DNA from: Coniferiporia sulphurascens
Lineage: Eukaryota; Basidiomycota; Agaricomycetes; Hymenochaetales; Hymenochaetaceae
DNA: 64,000 nucleotides
Assembly: GCA_002794785.1 (NCBI GenBank)
Contig: NBBA01000008.1
Location: forward strand, 806,001 to 870,000
Reading direction: 5' to 3'
The notes under the pieces are model-generated. The model was not told the origin of the DNA. It saw nothing but the letters and a program-made list of their open reading frames with translations, and did no database searches. Made by a program: the position numbers and the translations under genes. Shown piece after piece: positions 11,646-24,543 of this stretch; position 1 is the stretch's first letter, and each line of letters starts with the position of its first letter.

Positions 11646-12181
11646 TCAAATCGGAGATGATATAGGGAGAGATTTTGTTTTGTCGGGGACACAGACATCA
11701 TTCGAGGGTATGGCGGAAGCCTCTCGAAGAATCCGCTTTGGGATGCCTTCTATTTGCATGAGTTTGGTAATCACGTGGATACTGGATTTTTTTCCTCGGT
11801 TTTTATTCCAGCGTTCAGCGTGCATCGCGTTCGTTTCTTCAACTCCTGTGTCCGTCATCGCGTCTGAAACTAAGCCGGTGAGTCAATTTCTCTTACTGCT
11901 AGACCCTTTCTCCACTGCAGAGCGTGTGATGATTTGATACATACCATACAAACTTTACCACATTCCGAATTAATCGTGTGGACCACCAAATTTTCAGCCT
12001 TGTCTGACGCTTCCCACTCCCATTCCTCTTGTCTTGACATTCTGGCTGATTCTCTTCCCATTTCTAGCTCTAGCTTTTGGCCCACGGTTTCTATGTGTGG
12101 TTGGAGGACTCTCAAAGGTGAATATAGTGTTTTTGTCTTCCCTCTCTTCCGTTCCTGCCTTTTCAAGATGAGCATTCTCAC
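11646..12181 (-). CDS. Possible small gene, product unknown
   Basis: Weak candidate. On the minus strand, a segment near 12110-11955 (containing GQKLELEMGRESARMSRQEE) can be joined in phase to 11886-11646 (SDAMTDTGVEETNAMHAERW...) through a GTAAAG donor near 11956 and a CTTAG acceptor at about 11887. The joined protein would be roughly 130 residues or less and basic-acidic mixed, with no motif I recognise. The start exon is not resolved; a GTGAGA donor near 12180 suggests one more intron. It would stop only 63 bp before the FES1 start. A plus-strand reading frame of 221 codons (11934-12599) overlaps it and cannot be excluded, but its composition is T-rich and unlike the neighbouring genes. 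Confidence 0.25.
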
Positions 12182-12199
12182 CGATGGGCGGACACGAAG

Positions 12200-14564
12200 C
12201 CAGCCCTATCTAACTTCCCTCGTGTACAAAGCTGGGAGGGGGGTGCGGCACTTGTTGATATTCATCGTGTTATCTGATTTATCCATTCTTCATCCGACAT
12301 TTGTCCAATCTCTTCGGATAGCTGGTGCTAATTGGATTCTCTCACTTCAGATTCTATGTTTCCCTTGTCCTCGATCAGCACTCCTTCAGGTCGCTCAGCT
12401 TGCAAGACATCTTCCGTTTGCACTGTTATGTAATGTACATATTGTTAACTATACATTTTCGCTCCAATCCGAGAGGAAAAATATACCGTGGCGAATTGCC
12501 CAGGTACGTTTCTTCCTGGAGGTGATATGTCAATGTATGGTCCCATTTGTACTCCGAGTGTGCCGACCTAGGCCTGTCCGAAGCCTTTCAATAATATAAT
12601 AGTAGCATTGTGTGACAATCTTTGCAAGAGGGATTGCCTTTGCCTCAGACGTTTGCGCGAGCAGAATAACTCCACTTACGACATAGAGTCACGCTCACTG
12701 TAATGTACACAGACAGAATTTGAGATGATAGAATTGAGGTTGACTTGAGTAGCGGTTACGTGGTACATAGCTGCATCGACTGTGCGAACCACAAACCAAA
12801 CTAACCAAACTCGGTTGCAAAGTCCAGACTACCAAATCCGGGCACTGTTGGTAAAAAGCTGATTGACATCGTTACATAAGCTCTGTATTTGGCTTATAAG
12901 TTGCCGTATATACTGTAAGCAATTCCCACATTTGCACCCGTAGGGCACATGTATGCTACTACTACTAGTAGAAACCCCTGAAGTGCTGCCGGAGTACTAC
13001 GCCAGGTATAGCTTGATAGAGCGAGGAATTTGATATGCGGGTGAATATTCGCATGAATATGCGTGAATAGCTCCAAGACTTTAAGCGGGAATTTCGAACG
13101 AGAAAGGAGCCTGCCAGTGAATTATTACAAGGATCACATCGCACTACAAATTGCTTAATGGTTACCCGTTGCATAGAGGGTCCCTGATCTCTGATATCTG
13201 GTAAAATCAGCGAAAGCCTTGCGCCTGACCATAACAACTGGGTTGCCACAAGCGTCCGCCTACTAAGAAGCCTGGGCTTTGTTGGCCGCCATACTCGAAT
13301 CTCCACACATACTATGATCGCCTGTAGCAATTTGCGACGCAATGCAGCTGCCGAGTCCAATCGAACGAGTGACGGCGGGTGCTGGCGGTAAGGTTTTGTC
13401 GCACTAGAACTAATCTCCCACCAACTTGATAGTTTCAGGCGGAACCACTCTGTCTGCGACATTTTAACTAGTCTGTTCCAGACACAAATATATTTGAATT
13501 AACCCAACCGGTTGCGGGTCAACTTGATTAATGCGTGTCTAACAGGTTCATTCCTGTGACATCCTGACTTCGGATGCGTCAGCACTGCCCGCTAGGCTAG
13601 GCGCGGTGCACCATATAGTAGGTATTAATGTGGTACACACGCACTGATGCATTTTATATCATTACAGTACCTGCCCGGTCCTAAAATTGTCACATACTTT
13701 CTCCCGGATCCGAATTCAGCTATGCAAGCTTGCTGTTTAGATTACCCGCTAATTCACAGACTATACGCTGTTCCCACAATATCGAGGTGCCTTTCTTTGC
13801 CTCTACGCATCTGGGAAGAAAGAGAAGAGTCGCATTTGATATGGTGAGAGAAGGGGTGATGAAGGAGCTACTGTCCTTCCATTTTCAGGACGATCCCTCT
13901 GACCTTCCCGGTCTCAGTGTCTTATATGTCCTTTAGGCACGTACGTGCGCATTTGCACAAGACAGCGGGCAGGGTTTGAAGGCATTAAAATGGAACTTTA
14001 GCGCGCGCTGGAGTTTGGGGGGGGAATGGGGGAACGTTACTCGCTAGCACATTTAATTTCGCAAAGTTCACGAGTATACGAACACATCGTAGGAAATGCG
14101 ATGACCCTAAGGACGAAGCGTTAAAAAGCCGGATTGGGCCATGAGTCCCTACACACAGCAAGGGACCCTACGTACCGAGTCATCCATTTGCCCCATTACA
14201 GATGACACACACCGGATTTTTGAATGGGACGAGGATGGAGCAGTGGATTGATTTGAGAGTGGAATAATTCTGTAGGCGCTTTATCCATCTGTACGTGTAA
14301 TTCCGAGGACAGGGGCCGAGGAACCATTGGCAAGATGAGGAGTTAAGACCTCGTTGATTGATGCATATGACAAAATTTCACGGCATCCGTATACAAGCAG
14401 AAATAGAATGGAATCCGAAGGATCATGAAAAGGGGACGTAATCAGGCGTTAAACGAAACACCTTCATATCCGGCCCCACCGGGAGAGAATACAATCTATA
14501 GCGCACAATACAAGGGGACCTGAGCCAGACTGGCGAAAAAGGGACAACAACATGGAAATAAATA
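12200..14564. other. Intergenic region with no supported gene
   Basis: About 2.3 kb. The longest frame is 12965-13462 (minus, 165 codons), which shows no conserved motif, domain or splice logic. Two long frames near 12.0-12.6 kb are discussed with the weak gene beside them. The 3' end of the deaminase transcript probably lies at the right edge. Confidence 0.35.
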
Positions 14565-15497
14565 TCACCATCCCTAGAGGGGAAAAGCGGGAAGTTAGTT
14601 GACATATCTCGGAAATGAATACTGTCAGGAAGGGGAGTTAAACTCACAAGACCAGCGAACAGTCGATTATCAGCGTGGGTTTCGTACTGTTCCGCGGAGG
14701 CACTGTTCACTTTCACCACGTCGAAATGGTGTTCGACCTCGTTCCAGTGAAAGATCCGCTTGATCCCTGCCCACCTACACCACTCCAAACAGCGCCAACA
14801 TGGCCGCGCATTGCCGCACCCACTTTTCGTTATTCTCGCCACATACAAGTCCGCACCATTCATCCTAGGATCCCGCCTCCGCGCGTGCCACCGCGATCCC
14901 TTTCCTCCGCAATCCGGCCCTTGCACAGAGACGAAGCCCTCAGGCGAAGACGCCCGGACTGGGCTCTCCCCCCCACTTTCGCTTCCGCTGACTTCGCCAC
15001 TGCTGCTGCTCTCGCTCGTCAACGCGTTCCGCCCACGATTGCTCGACGGTATCCGCTTCATGTGTTTCTTCCCGACCCTCAACTTCTGCGCTCGCTTGGT
15101 TATTCCAGGCCCCTGAAAGACGCCTTTCAGAGGCGGTGCACCCTTTGGGGATCGGCGATCGTTGGTCTGCTCCTTCTCCCCGCCCTGTGGATGCTGGTGT
15201 TCGACATGGTTTTGTTGTACGCTGTGGAACCCGCCGCTCGACGCCTTGAACCTGGTTCTTAAAAGAAGGGGACATGCCCGTGAGACTGAAGATGGCATGC
15301 ATCTCGGCGTGCATTGAGACAGGCTTTCGGTGACCATGCTTGCGGACCTCTGCGCCATCGTAGTGCGGCCGATGGTGATTATGGCCCGATGAGATGACTT
15401 TCCCTCCTTTGACCAATATTGCACCCAGCTTGAAGCACATGGGGGACTTCTCCGCCGCCTTTGCGCACTCCGAGAGATAGAAATGCGACTTGCTCAT
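14565..15497 (-). CDS. Zinc-dependent cytidine/deoxycytidylate-type deaminase
   Basis: The start at 15497 gives MSKSHFYLSECAKAAEKSPM, followed by the substrate-pocket strand KLGAILVKGGKVISSGHNH and the first zinc motif SMHAEMHA (His-Ala-Glu, ligand and proton shuttle). The second motif, GNARPCWRCLEWC (Pro-Cys-x-x-Cys), lies in exon 14648 onward. The last coding exon is 9 nt (14565-14573, Gly-Trp-stop) after a 74-nt intron with GTGAGT donor. Between the two halves the frame must change: either intron 15185-15251 (GTTCAA donor, 263-residue product) or 15124-15220 (GTACAA donor, 253 residues) restores it. The region between motifs is Ser/Gly/acidic and probably disordered. This is the CDA fold shared by dCMP, tRNA-adenosine and guanine deaminases; the true substrate cannot be told. 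It shares a 496-bp divergent promoter with MPP6. Confidence 0.7.
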
Positions 15498-15993
15498 TGC
15501 CACTGATTAAAGGGCGTTTGTGAAGAAATGTCTTGAAAAAAGTGGATCAGTCGGTATAGATGGTAGTCTGGAGGGCAGACAGCAGAAACCCACTTGCTGA
15601 GCTCAAAAACTGAGACGAGAGGGCGGATGTATCGCAGATGGTAATTTGCAGAGTCAGACCTTCTGCATAGGAGTCAAAACGTTTTGCGAAGGCGTCTATT
15701 TGCTCATGCTTGGTCCACACTGAGTGGCACGCGTCTTCACCGACTCTACCCCGCGTCGACACGCCGTCGCCAAAGAGCGAACTGAGAGCTAAGCAACATT
15801 TTTCTCCCTGCTAGTACACGGTATGCCCTGGAGTACTGCACATGTCGTTGTTCATTTTCATAGGAAATCGTCTGTCGTCCTTTAAAGACTCGCCTCGCTT
15901 GCGTAGAGCAATTACAAATTTCTTTTCGGCAACTCAATCCACTATTCGAAGAACGGTACACTTCCCAGTCCATCGTGCATAGTCAAATTCTCG
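15498..15993. promoter_or_regulatory. Divergent promoter region of deaminase and MPP6
   Basis: The 496 bp between the two start codons must serve transcription in both directions. Short frames in it (15547-15762, 15746-15973 minus) look fortuitous. No specific factor site is assigned. Confidence 0.45.
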
Positions 15994-17122
15994 ATGTCGG
16001 GCCCCAGCGGGAAGACCCTCAGCAATGGGACCCTCAGTCTGCGTTTCATGCAGAATGCACAGCGCTCAAAGCAGCAGGCCGCAGTTAACTTGCAGCGCGC
16101 AGTGGTCAGAGATGAAGGAGAGTGGGAGGTCTCGAAGGAGGTCAAGGAGGCATGGGGCCTGTCGTCGAGCTCCAGAGGCCAAACAAAGTGAGTATGAAAG
16201 CTTTATTATTATGATGCGTCTATGAACGCTCATATTTATTCTTCTGTATCCAGGCAGGCGGTCATACATGAAGCATCTTATCTCCCATTTCTCTTCCCCT
16301 CACTTCACACAAACGACCGATCATCAGATAGCGAGAGTGAGTCTGAAACTTCAACGTCCTTGCTTTTAGTTAGCGGACGCCGTACATTCAGCAAGGGGAA
16401 GGAAGTTGCAGTTCCGGTAGGCTGAATCTACGAGGCAAGCCGTAACCCTCTGACATTAAATTGTACCCCCTCTTCCTTACTAATAGACATCTACGGGATC
16501 TGCGTCTACACGCCCAGAGGACGAGCAGGAAGACGAGGCCCCTGCCAATGCTAAGCCACCAAAAGCTGAGGAAGGACCCATAACGTCACACGGCGCCCGC
16601 TCCGCCCCGCGTCCTGGCGTCCTCACGGGGGCCCGCGCCCAAAGGCTGACCTCGCAGGTCCGTGCGAGCAAGTCCACCGTGCCGGGAGTCCCTGTCTTGG
16701 CGATGATTTCCGCTGAAAGCTCCGCAGCGGTCGGGCTGGATTTACGCCGCTCGCGTAAGGTAAAGGAGAGTGGTGTAGAGGTTGTAGAGAACTCTGCGGC
16801 TTCACACGTATCCGTCACTTCCGCCGCGGGCATAGGAAAGGCCAGTAGCATCACTGGAAAGGGTTCCTTGGGCTTCTTACGCCCCGCAGGCGTGGTCGAT
16901 CCCACTGCGGGAGTGAACAAACCATTAAAGCGCGGTCGCGAAGAGGAGGGTCCAGAAGGATCAAGAGAGACAGAGGGGATCACCGGGGGTGGTGAGAAGA
17001 CTTCCGCAAGCAAACTTCACGTCTCCGGCGTTGGAGAGGAAGGTCAGCCCCAGGTCAAGAAGAAAAAGAAGAAGCAGAAGAAGCAGGCGGAGACGACTGG
17101 CATCACAACGTCACAGGGCTGA
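15994..17122 (+). CDS. MPP6: Nuclear exosome cofactor Mpp6 (MPHOSPH6 family)
   Basis: Exons 15994-16187, 16254-16416 and 16487-17122 give 330 residues. Three family signatures are visible: LSNGTLSLRFMQNAQRSKQ near the start, EASYLPFLF in exon 2, and GRRTFSKGKE near its end. Mpp6 binds the Rrp40 cap subunit of the nuclear RNA exosome, helps recruit the Mtr4 helicase, and has affinity for pyrimidine-rich RNA. After the third motif the protein is mostly low-complexity (Ser, Ala, Glu, Lys) and ends in a lysine-rich tail (KKKKKKQKKQ) that could bind RNA or act as a nuclear signal. Both introns (66 and 70 nt) are in phase. The protein is longer than the yeast and human forms (roughly 160-190 residues) because of this tail. 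Confidence 0.88.
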
Positions 17123-20100
17123 CTGTGCACTTGGCCTCCATTCCACCGTGTTTGTTTTTCTACTGTTACATGTAATTCAGCCCACTAACGGGGAACTGGA
17201 GGAGAGGGGGAGCGTGTTATGTAATGTGTGTCCCAAGCAATCACATCATAAATCCTTGTAATCAACGGACTAATTGTCGCATATCAGGTTCTAAGTAAAG
17301 AAGGAGTAGCCAGTACGTCAGTTTCAAAGATTGCACCATCCTCTACAAGTCTAAGGAGACTGCTCTTTGATGATAAGCGAGCGATTGTGATTGAAGCAAT
17401 TTACCCGCCCTCGGTCTCTGGTACGCTTCTTCGCCTCGACTGCCCAAACGAAACCCTCACGTAAATATCTAGGAGCGCCGCCTGAAAAAAGAGGGGAAGA
17501 AAAAAATGAAAGCGAAGACGAAATAAAACTATAAGACGAAAGGAGAAATTGGGAAGGAGCCTATTGAATGATAGCAATAAAGATGGGAAGGTGCGTTCCT
17601 GTTAAGCCACTGATATTGCGAGTAGGGTAGCAGCGGCGCCAGCAAGTACGTAGTGGTGATGGTCACCGTGGTGCCATCCAGTTCAAATAGGTGCAAAGGC
17701 TTCTGACCGCCCCTGGATGCACTGTCAATCGTACGCACTATCTAAGACCGCTATACATGTGAAGTCCTGAGACTAGCTCCCGCCCCATGCTATTCAACTT
17801 GAAACATATTATCGCTTCGTACGCGTCCAAGACGGCGTGATCGGATTGATCGACGACAGAAATTCAATTCTACATCGAGTACACACGGCTCACATCGGGT
17901 AGTGCAGGAACAAGTAGTCGGCGGGGCCATCTTTGGACGTTGAATGTCCATGCACACCGGGCAGATGCGCGGCTCAATCAAAAAGAAGTAAAGGAGAATC
18001 CGGGCATACATACATCCCGTAGACGAATTTCACCTCTGGGTCGGCTTGAATTATAAAAAGAAATGGACAAATATGCTGAAGAAAGATATAACGACATCCT
18101 GATAATTGTCAATCTGATAGCCTCTTAAACACCATCAACGGTCCGCCAGGGTAAAGGGAACTACGGAGATAAAGCAATACATAAAGTCCACTAACGTTTC
18201 CGCCGTGCACCGGGCGCGGGCTTTGCATATCAGCATTCTAACAACGGCATCGGAGTGTCATCCTGAATTAAAACCAAAACACATAACGGCACATTGGTGA
18301 ATTTATGACATTAAGACGTAAAACATGAATGTACTGGTAAGGGGCTGACCTTGGCGAGCCTCAAGTACCGACAATCCGGAGACTAGTCTGGGGAGGGGGA
18401 GTTACGATATATAAGCTAATAGTGCCGGTGGCATCTACTATAGCCGCATTGGCATTCGGTATCTGCGTGACTAGTACTGTCTTTTCCCCCTTTCTTTCCT
18501 TTTTTCATCTTAACTTTAAAGACAATATTTGTATTCCGGGCTCGGGGACGGGAGGACATGGCAAAGTAGCACCGACATTAAGGACTCGGACCATCAATAA
18601 AGCGTCCGACCCGGACGGAGAGGTCGCCGCAGCGAGTAGGGTTTAAAAAGCTCCTCCTGAGGACACACATCTTCAACCCGAGCGCAAGCGCTGAGCCTAT
18701 CGCCCACAAACGTAAGCCTCGAAAAAACCTGCAGCCAACGGCGACCTCAAAAAGGTGCAAAGGTCTCTTGCCTGGACGCCACGGTGACTTCGCCGCTCCT
18801 TCAGGCGCCTTCACAGAAAGAATGTAGAAGAACGATCAGCTGAACAAATTCAGCAAGCATAGAAATAGGTTAGAGGGGTCTTCCCTCGTGCCGGCACATC
18901 CATTAACATACATAGATACAAGGCCCGGCGTCTCTCCGACGTTCGGGGAAAATACAACCCTGTATATGCTTTGAATGAGACAGCAGACAAATTCACCGCC
19001 ACGGTCGAACAGGGAAATTTTAAACAGTGGCGACAAGCGACTGGGCCCACGCCATTCGATCAAACGCCATGAGGTACGAGGGGGTGAATTCACCTGGGCG
19101 TATTTGTATGCAATTCCCGGAAGTGAGGAAGCCCCGAGCGGGATTTGTGGTGCCACGGCCTATATTCTAGTCGGGCTACTATCCGTGCATAAATGGGTAG
19201 TCACATCATTGAACGATACCCTAGTCCGAGCGCAGGTTTGATATTTCTTTGCAACCCTTGCCTTCTCCCATTATTCCCGGATCACAATCAGATTGCGGGC
19301 CTACTCCCGTCCATCGAAGCCCCCCTTCCCTTACCGTTGGCAGGGACTTCGCTCTGATTAGCTGCGCCCGAGTCCAGCCATATGCGGAAGAAGCGCGGTG
19401 ACAGTGAAAAGGATGCGAGCGGAGGTGAAGGCAAGAGAACCGCCAAATAGCTGGTACAGGGGAGGGGGGGTTCCAAAGAAAGAAAGCACGGTCGACCAGC
19501 TGCCAGGCAAATACTTCCTTTCCATGCAAGGGTGATGCTTTAGGGTTTTCGACCCGAGTTGGGGGCGGGATATGAGGCGAATGCGCAGGGAGAGCGGGAG
19601 ACAGATGACGTGTACGCAAGTTCATAGACCAGTTCTCGAGCTCCCCCAGAAGGCTGGAACGCAGGAGACGTCCCCCCATAACTTCGACAGTCCGAGTCGG
19701 CTGTGTCCGTCGAGTCAGCATGCAGGGTATTCTTGCATTGGTTTCCATATCCCGGTGACTCGATGGGCGAGATACCGGAGTTATGGTTATCTCCCCTGTG
19801 ACCTGGAGTGCTTTCGCTCGTATGAAAGAGAAGGATAATACGAGATATTGGCTTGCGTAAGGATTAAGGCATAACCAGCTCACTGGGCGATAATCGACAG
19901 GAGAAGAAATCTGCTTTTATGGACGGCGCCCTAACAAGTCTCAGAAAAGAGGAAAAAAATCAGTCAACAGGGTCATTTGAAACTGTTCGAAGAGGAAGCA
20001 AGAAATAGAATGGAAATTGAACCATTTTGCCTGTACAACACCGTGGAGCTCCTGCGCTTTATTCATATACCGGCAGCGACAGCAAGCAATGTGCCGCAAA

Positions 20101-21999
20101 GGGTTTATTGAGAATTTTCTTTATCACGACCCGAAGCAGGAGTGCGAAATGCGCTGTTGTATCAATTCCCATTTTCCGAGGAGGAAGGGAGGAGAGACAG
20201 CTAAGATACGAGGAGGAACTCGCCAGAATGGTTGGAGCTGCGTGGTCAGCCATGGCTCATAACGCCAAAGATGCGCGGATCGCTTCACGTATTACGAAAA
20301 AGCGGGCGGAGCAAAGGGATAGTGATAGCCAGGGCGGAGGCCGCGCGCACGGCACACTCAACGAGGAGTTGAAGCGCGGACAACCCAGGGACCACGCGGC
20401 CGCCAGCACGCCATCACGTACGTGCGAGAGCGCACGGCCGGAAGAAACAGCAATAATCTCGCGAAGGGGGGGCAGTGTACTCGCGGTCAAAGTGCACTCC
20501 GCCCCTCTCTTCCTCTCCTTCTAAGTTCCCGTGCATCCGACAGGATGGCGCGCCCGAGAATAAGCTCACGTTGGCCTAGCAGCGGAAAAAATTTCCTGTG
20601 AAGAAGTAAGAAAGAAACGCTCGTCCCGCGTTCCGCTGCCTCACCGAAGGCGTTCAGATGAGCGATGCAAGACCGAGATTATATTGGTTCAAGGCGGCCG
20701 GCGGTTGGCCTAGGCTCTACACGTCGAATTGTGCGCCCACGGTCAGGAGCAAGAAAGGGCGGTGGGGTGCGGGCGTGCGACAGACCCTCTTCATGTAGCC
20801 TCCCGGAGCTCCCCCCTAGCGACGGTGTATGTAGTACACGTACGATACCGTTTGCGAGCACATGTAATTGTGCGTGCCTAGCTCCGCATCGCAGAGCGTC
20901 TCCCGAAGCGACAAGGGAAGCCTGAGTGAACTTAGGCGCGGAAGCAACACTATTAAATAATGATGCGTCTGCGATAAGCGGAAACCTACATACGGCACGT
21001 ATATATACTGGCCGGCTAATGTCCCCGGATGCTGGCCTATACAATGCAGTGCGCCATGCTCTCGCAATCAATATAGGAGCCGCAGGATTCAGGCCAGTAT
21101 AAAAGAAGAAAAGCAGATTATAAACAACGATTATAAGATGCAGGTGCCCGAAATAGATGACGTACCGAAGCACTGAGTTCCGAAGATAAGATTTAGGTAA
21201 GCGTACGACACCCCTTTGCCGGCATTATCCGACCATTACCTATTGGCAACACGTAATATGCTATAGGCGCAGATCCGCGTTCACACGTGATCGGAAGCTA
21301 ATATCAAAAAATAAAATGCGAACAGCTTCCCGGTTTGGGCGGCAAAGACGATCATCATGTCTACGATCACTGATGGGAGACGTTCAAGGGGGTGGGGAAG
21401 TTGAGCATAGGGAACAGCCTGAGGGCAGGCAAAATCATTCTAACTGAGGCAGACTTGGGCGTTTCAGAATAATATGGTCTGTCGTCCTGTATCAAGTCAT
21501 TAAGATGCCAGTGCAAGATGTGGCACGCCCAGTGCGCTAGCAGCTCATCCTAGCGTACTTCCCCCTTCAGCTTCCCCCCCTGTTGCACAGCGCGCATGCC
21601 ACCGCGGACACTGCCGAACTTTATATTGTCGTTGCTCCCCCACCGCTACCGGCACTCCCACAGGAGAGGGAGGGCATCAAGAGTACCGAGCGCCACCACC
21701 AATATACAATGTACAGAAGATGGGCCACCAGATTTGCTTTCCGATGGCCCGGCGACTCTCGTTCCGGCGAATATGGCCGGGCCACTGATTTGGAAAAGGT
21801 GCACAGGGCCCCTCTGTGATAGCACGGATGCATGCGAGGAGCGATGTCTTCGCAACGTGTGTGAAGCTCCGAGTCCTATGGACTAGGAAAATGAGAAGCA
21901 GTCGTTGCTGGGGGGCCATCCCCGTACAGAAGGCCTGGGATGAATTGGAATAGAATTCTTTGAACCGCCAAAGAGCTGGTCTATGGCCACATATACATT
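17123..21999. other. Gene-poor region, left part
   Basis: No gene is supported. The longest frames (19221-19883 minus, 220 codons; 20027-20524 plus, 165 codons; 20679-21173 minus, 164 codons) have no recognisable domain, no in-phase splice extension and unremarkable composition. Sequence is of mixed complexity without the dense tandem arrays seen further right. I found no terminal repeats, transposase or reverse-transcriptase signature. The MPP6 3' end lies at the left margin. Confidence 0.4.
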
Positions 22000-24463
22000 A
22001 ACACATCATACACGTACACATCACGCGCGCGACAGACGACGCCAGAACCCTGTGCCTGCCTGCGGGGCCAAATAAATAAATAACGAAAACGCAAAACATA
22101 AAGATAAAAAACAAGAGAGGGAAACCCGAATAAGCCGACTTATCTCGCAGCCGAAGCGTCGCTCCTGTCAAAATACTAGCCTTCACGGACTTACACTCTG
22201 TAACAGCTCTTTGTTATCTATTACGCACTTGCGCGCATGGAGCGCGCGCACGTGTGCGAGGATTAGCATACAAGCCGTAAATCCGCAGCGTTAACGCACA
22301 GTAGTGCGCGCAACCATAGCTGTGGATCTCGTCTGTAATACACTTAATCGCTGCTGGTCTGGACTACGCCTGAAGAGGGGCCTTCGCCGCGCGCAGGAGC
22401 TGAGCCCTGACATGCCGTGTTCATATCGCGTAGATTTGTCGGCTCGCAGACTATGCGTGTCAAACTTGGGGAAGCGCGACGCGGATAGAATTAAGATAGA
22501 GGTGGGAAGTAGTAGGCAAGGGGGAGCAAGGGGCGGTAAATTCTTATTTAAAGATAGACTGCACTGGGCGTGTGCCGCGCGCGCCAAGCACGCTCTGAAT
22601 TGCCACGAAGGGGATGAAATGAGCATGGCGCAATAAATCGAAAGGAAGAGCTGGACACGCGACGCACGCACATACATCCTACTAGCCTAGGAATAAATTG
22701 CGCCGGCGCGCCAACGGGTGGTAGTATGGCGAATGCCGATCTTGTCTCCTGTGATTATCGGTGCGCCCGAACACGTCCGATCGATTGAAAAAAGGCCAGG
22801 AAACAGATAAATTGGTTTGTATGGGCAGGCTGCAGATAGGAAGAGGAAGTAGGAAATATCGAGATAAGAGAAGGAGAGGGGGGGTGACTACGGCTTCGCA
22901 CCGATATTAGAACAGAATACGATTGAACTTCCTCGGGCGAAGCCAGGGGTGCAGGTGCGGGTGCAGGCCAGCCACCTGACGATCCACCAGCTGAGATAGA
23001 ACAGTGCAGGTTCCGACTCCATAGTGAAAACATAAACGCCAGAACGGAAATAGAATTCTCCTATGCAACGGCAGACATGTATATCCATCAGGAAGGATCA
23101 TCGTTCAGAATTGCACCTCTTCTGGGATCCCGCTAATCTCACAGTGATGGGGGAAGGGGGGGGAGGTCGAAAACAGCGGCAGAAGAGAGCTAGACCTAGG
23201 AAGAGGGGAGGGGCGCCTGTGTTGAAGACGTGTAGCGAACCGTTGCGTATTTGTACTGAATGTCCGACGTCCCTTCCACCGTCCTTTCACTCCGAACCCA
23301 GACCTATCACCTATCTTACACCGCGGGTGACCGCTGTCTAGCTGTTATCCGGGGGGGGGAGCACGTTTACGAAAGGCGGCGGCGACACACGGTGTCCCCA
23401 ATCACACAGAGGTATATTAAAATCATACCGGGACCGCACGCGCCAAACGCCAAACGCCACCCGCCCCCCGCGGCGCGCCGTCCCTCCTGGACTCCTGTTT
23501 TGTTTCTTATCAATTCCTGTTGTCATGTGTTGCGCGATATCTATTGGCGGGTGGTGAGCGGGAAAGTCCCATTTGTAGACTCTCGCCTCTCGTCCTGTCA
23601 GCCCCTTTTCTCCCGTACGTACGCCGCCGGCGCAGCCTGACGTCTGGGTCGGAAGCAGTAGCAAGTGCGGATAAGAAAAATGAAAATCAAGATAAAGAGT
23701 CGAGTCGAGGGTCAAGAGTCGGGATTCGCGATTCCGTAACCTTGGCCGTGGACGTAGCCGTAAGCGCAACCACAATCGCACCCGTGGCGGACGCGCTCGT
23801 GAAGATGCAGCGCCTTCTCCCGCTCCCGTGCCCCGTGCCCGTACCCGTACTCACGCCCGGCTCGCCTGCGCTGTCGCTGACGTTACCACTGACCTTATCG
23901 CTGGCGCTCTCGGTCTTCCCCGCCCAAGACTATCCGCGTCTCTCTTTGGTCTATTATTTTTTTAATTTATCAGCCGCCTCTTGGGTCGTCGAACCAGCGA
24001 CGGACGATAGCACCGCGACGGTGCACTGCACACCTTCGACTCGGAGCTTCGAGCTTCGAGCTTCGCCTACATCGCCCTTTCCCCCGCGGGGCGTGCACCG
24101 TGACGGGAACGTGTAGGTGTATCCGCGCGTGTGTCTGTGTTTGTACTGTATGTACAGAGGGGGGTCCTCCCCCAACGGCCTGAGCTTGACCTCGGAACCA
24201 ACGAGAACGAAAGTCCGAGCGAGTCCGAGGTTACCGCGCCGTGCGGTTCGCCGCCGCGCAGGTCCAAACGCCCTGAGTGGGTAGTGGGACGCCGAGCGCG
24301 CGGACTCGTACTCCGCCCCGGCGTGGCAGCCTAGTGAAGTCCCCTCGAAGGTGTTAATCCTCCGTAGTACGTACGTATTCGGAAGGACATACGGACCTTC
24401 GACTCTCAGGGGAGCCACCCAGCGCACGTGGCGGTTACTCCCCTTCGCCTTCGTAGTCATTTT

Positions 24464-24543
24464 CGGCTTCGTCTTTGTCTTTGTCTTCGTCTTCGGCTCT
24501 GTCTTCGTCTTCGTTTCCGTCTTCGCCTTCGTCTTCGTCTTCA
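24464..24543. repeat. Degenerate (GTCTTC)n array
   Basis: About 80 bp of period-6 units, mostly GTCTTC with GTCTTT, GGCTCT, GTTTCC and GCCTTC variants. On the minus strand it reads as Lys-Thr/Glu-Thr repeats in an otherwise unsupported frame. Confidence 0.85.

Noticed and set aside
11934..12599. 221-codon open frame on the plus strand
   Set aside because: T/C-rich sequence lowers stop frequency; the translation has no domain and the start is arbitrary. Mentioned only as a competitor of the weak minus-strand gene.
19221..19883. 220-codon open frame on the minus strand
   Set aside because: No motif, no splice-consistent extension and no codon pattern like the confident genes.
17680..21805. 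Short shared word AGGTGCA(A/C)AGG at about 17688, 18751 and 21798
   Set aside because: Similarity does not extend beyond the word; words of this length recur by chance in 64 kb.
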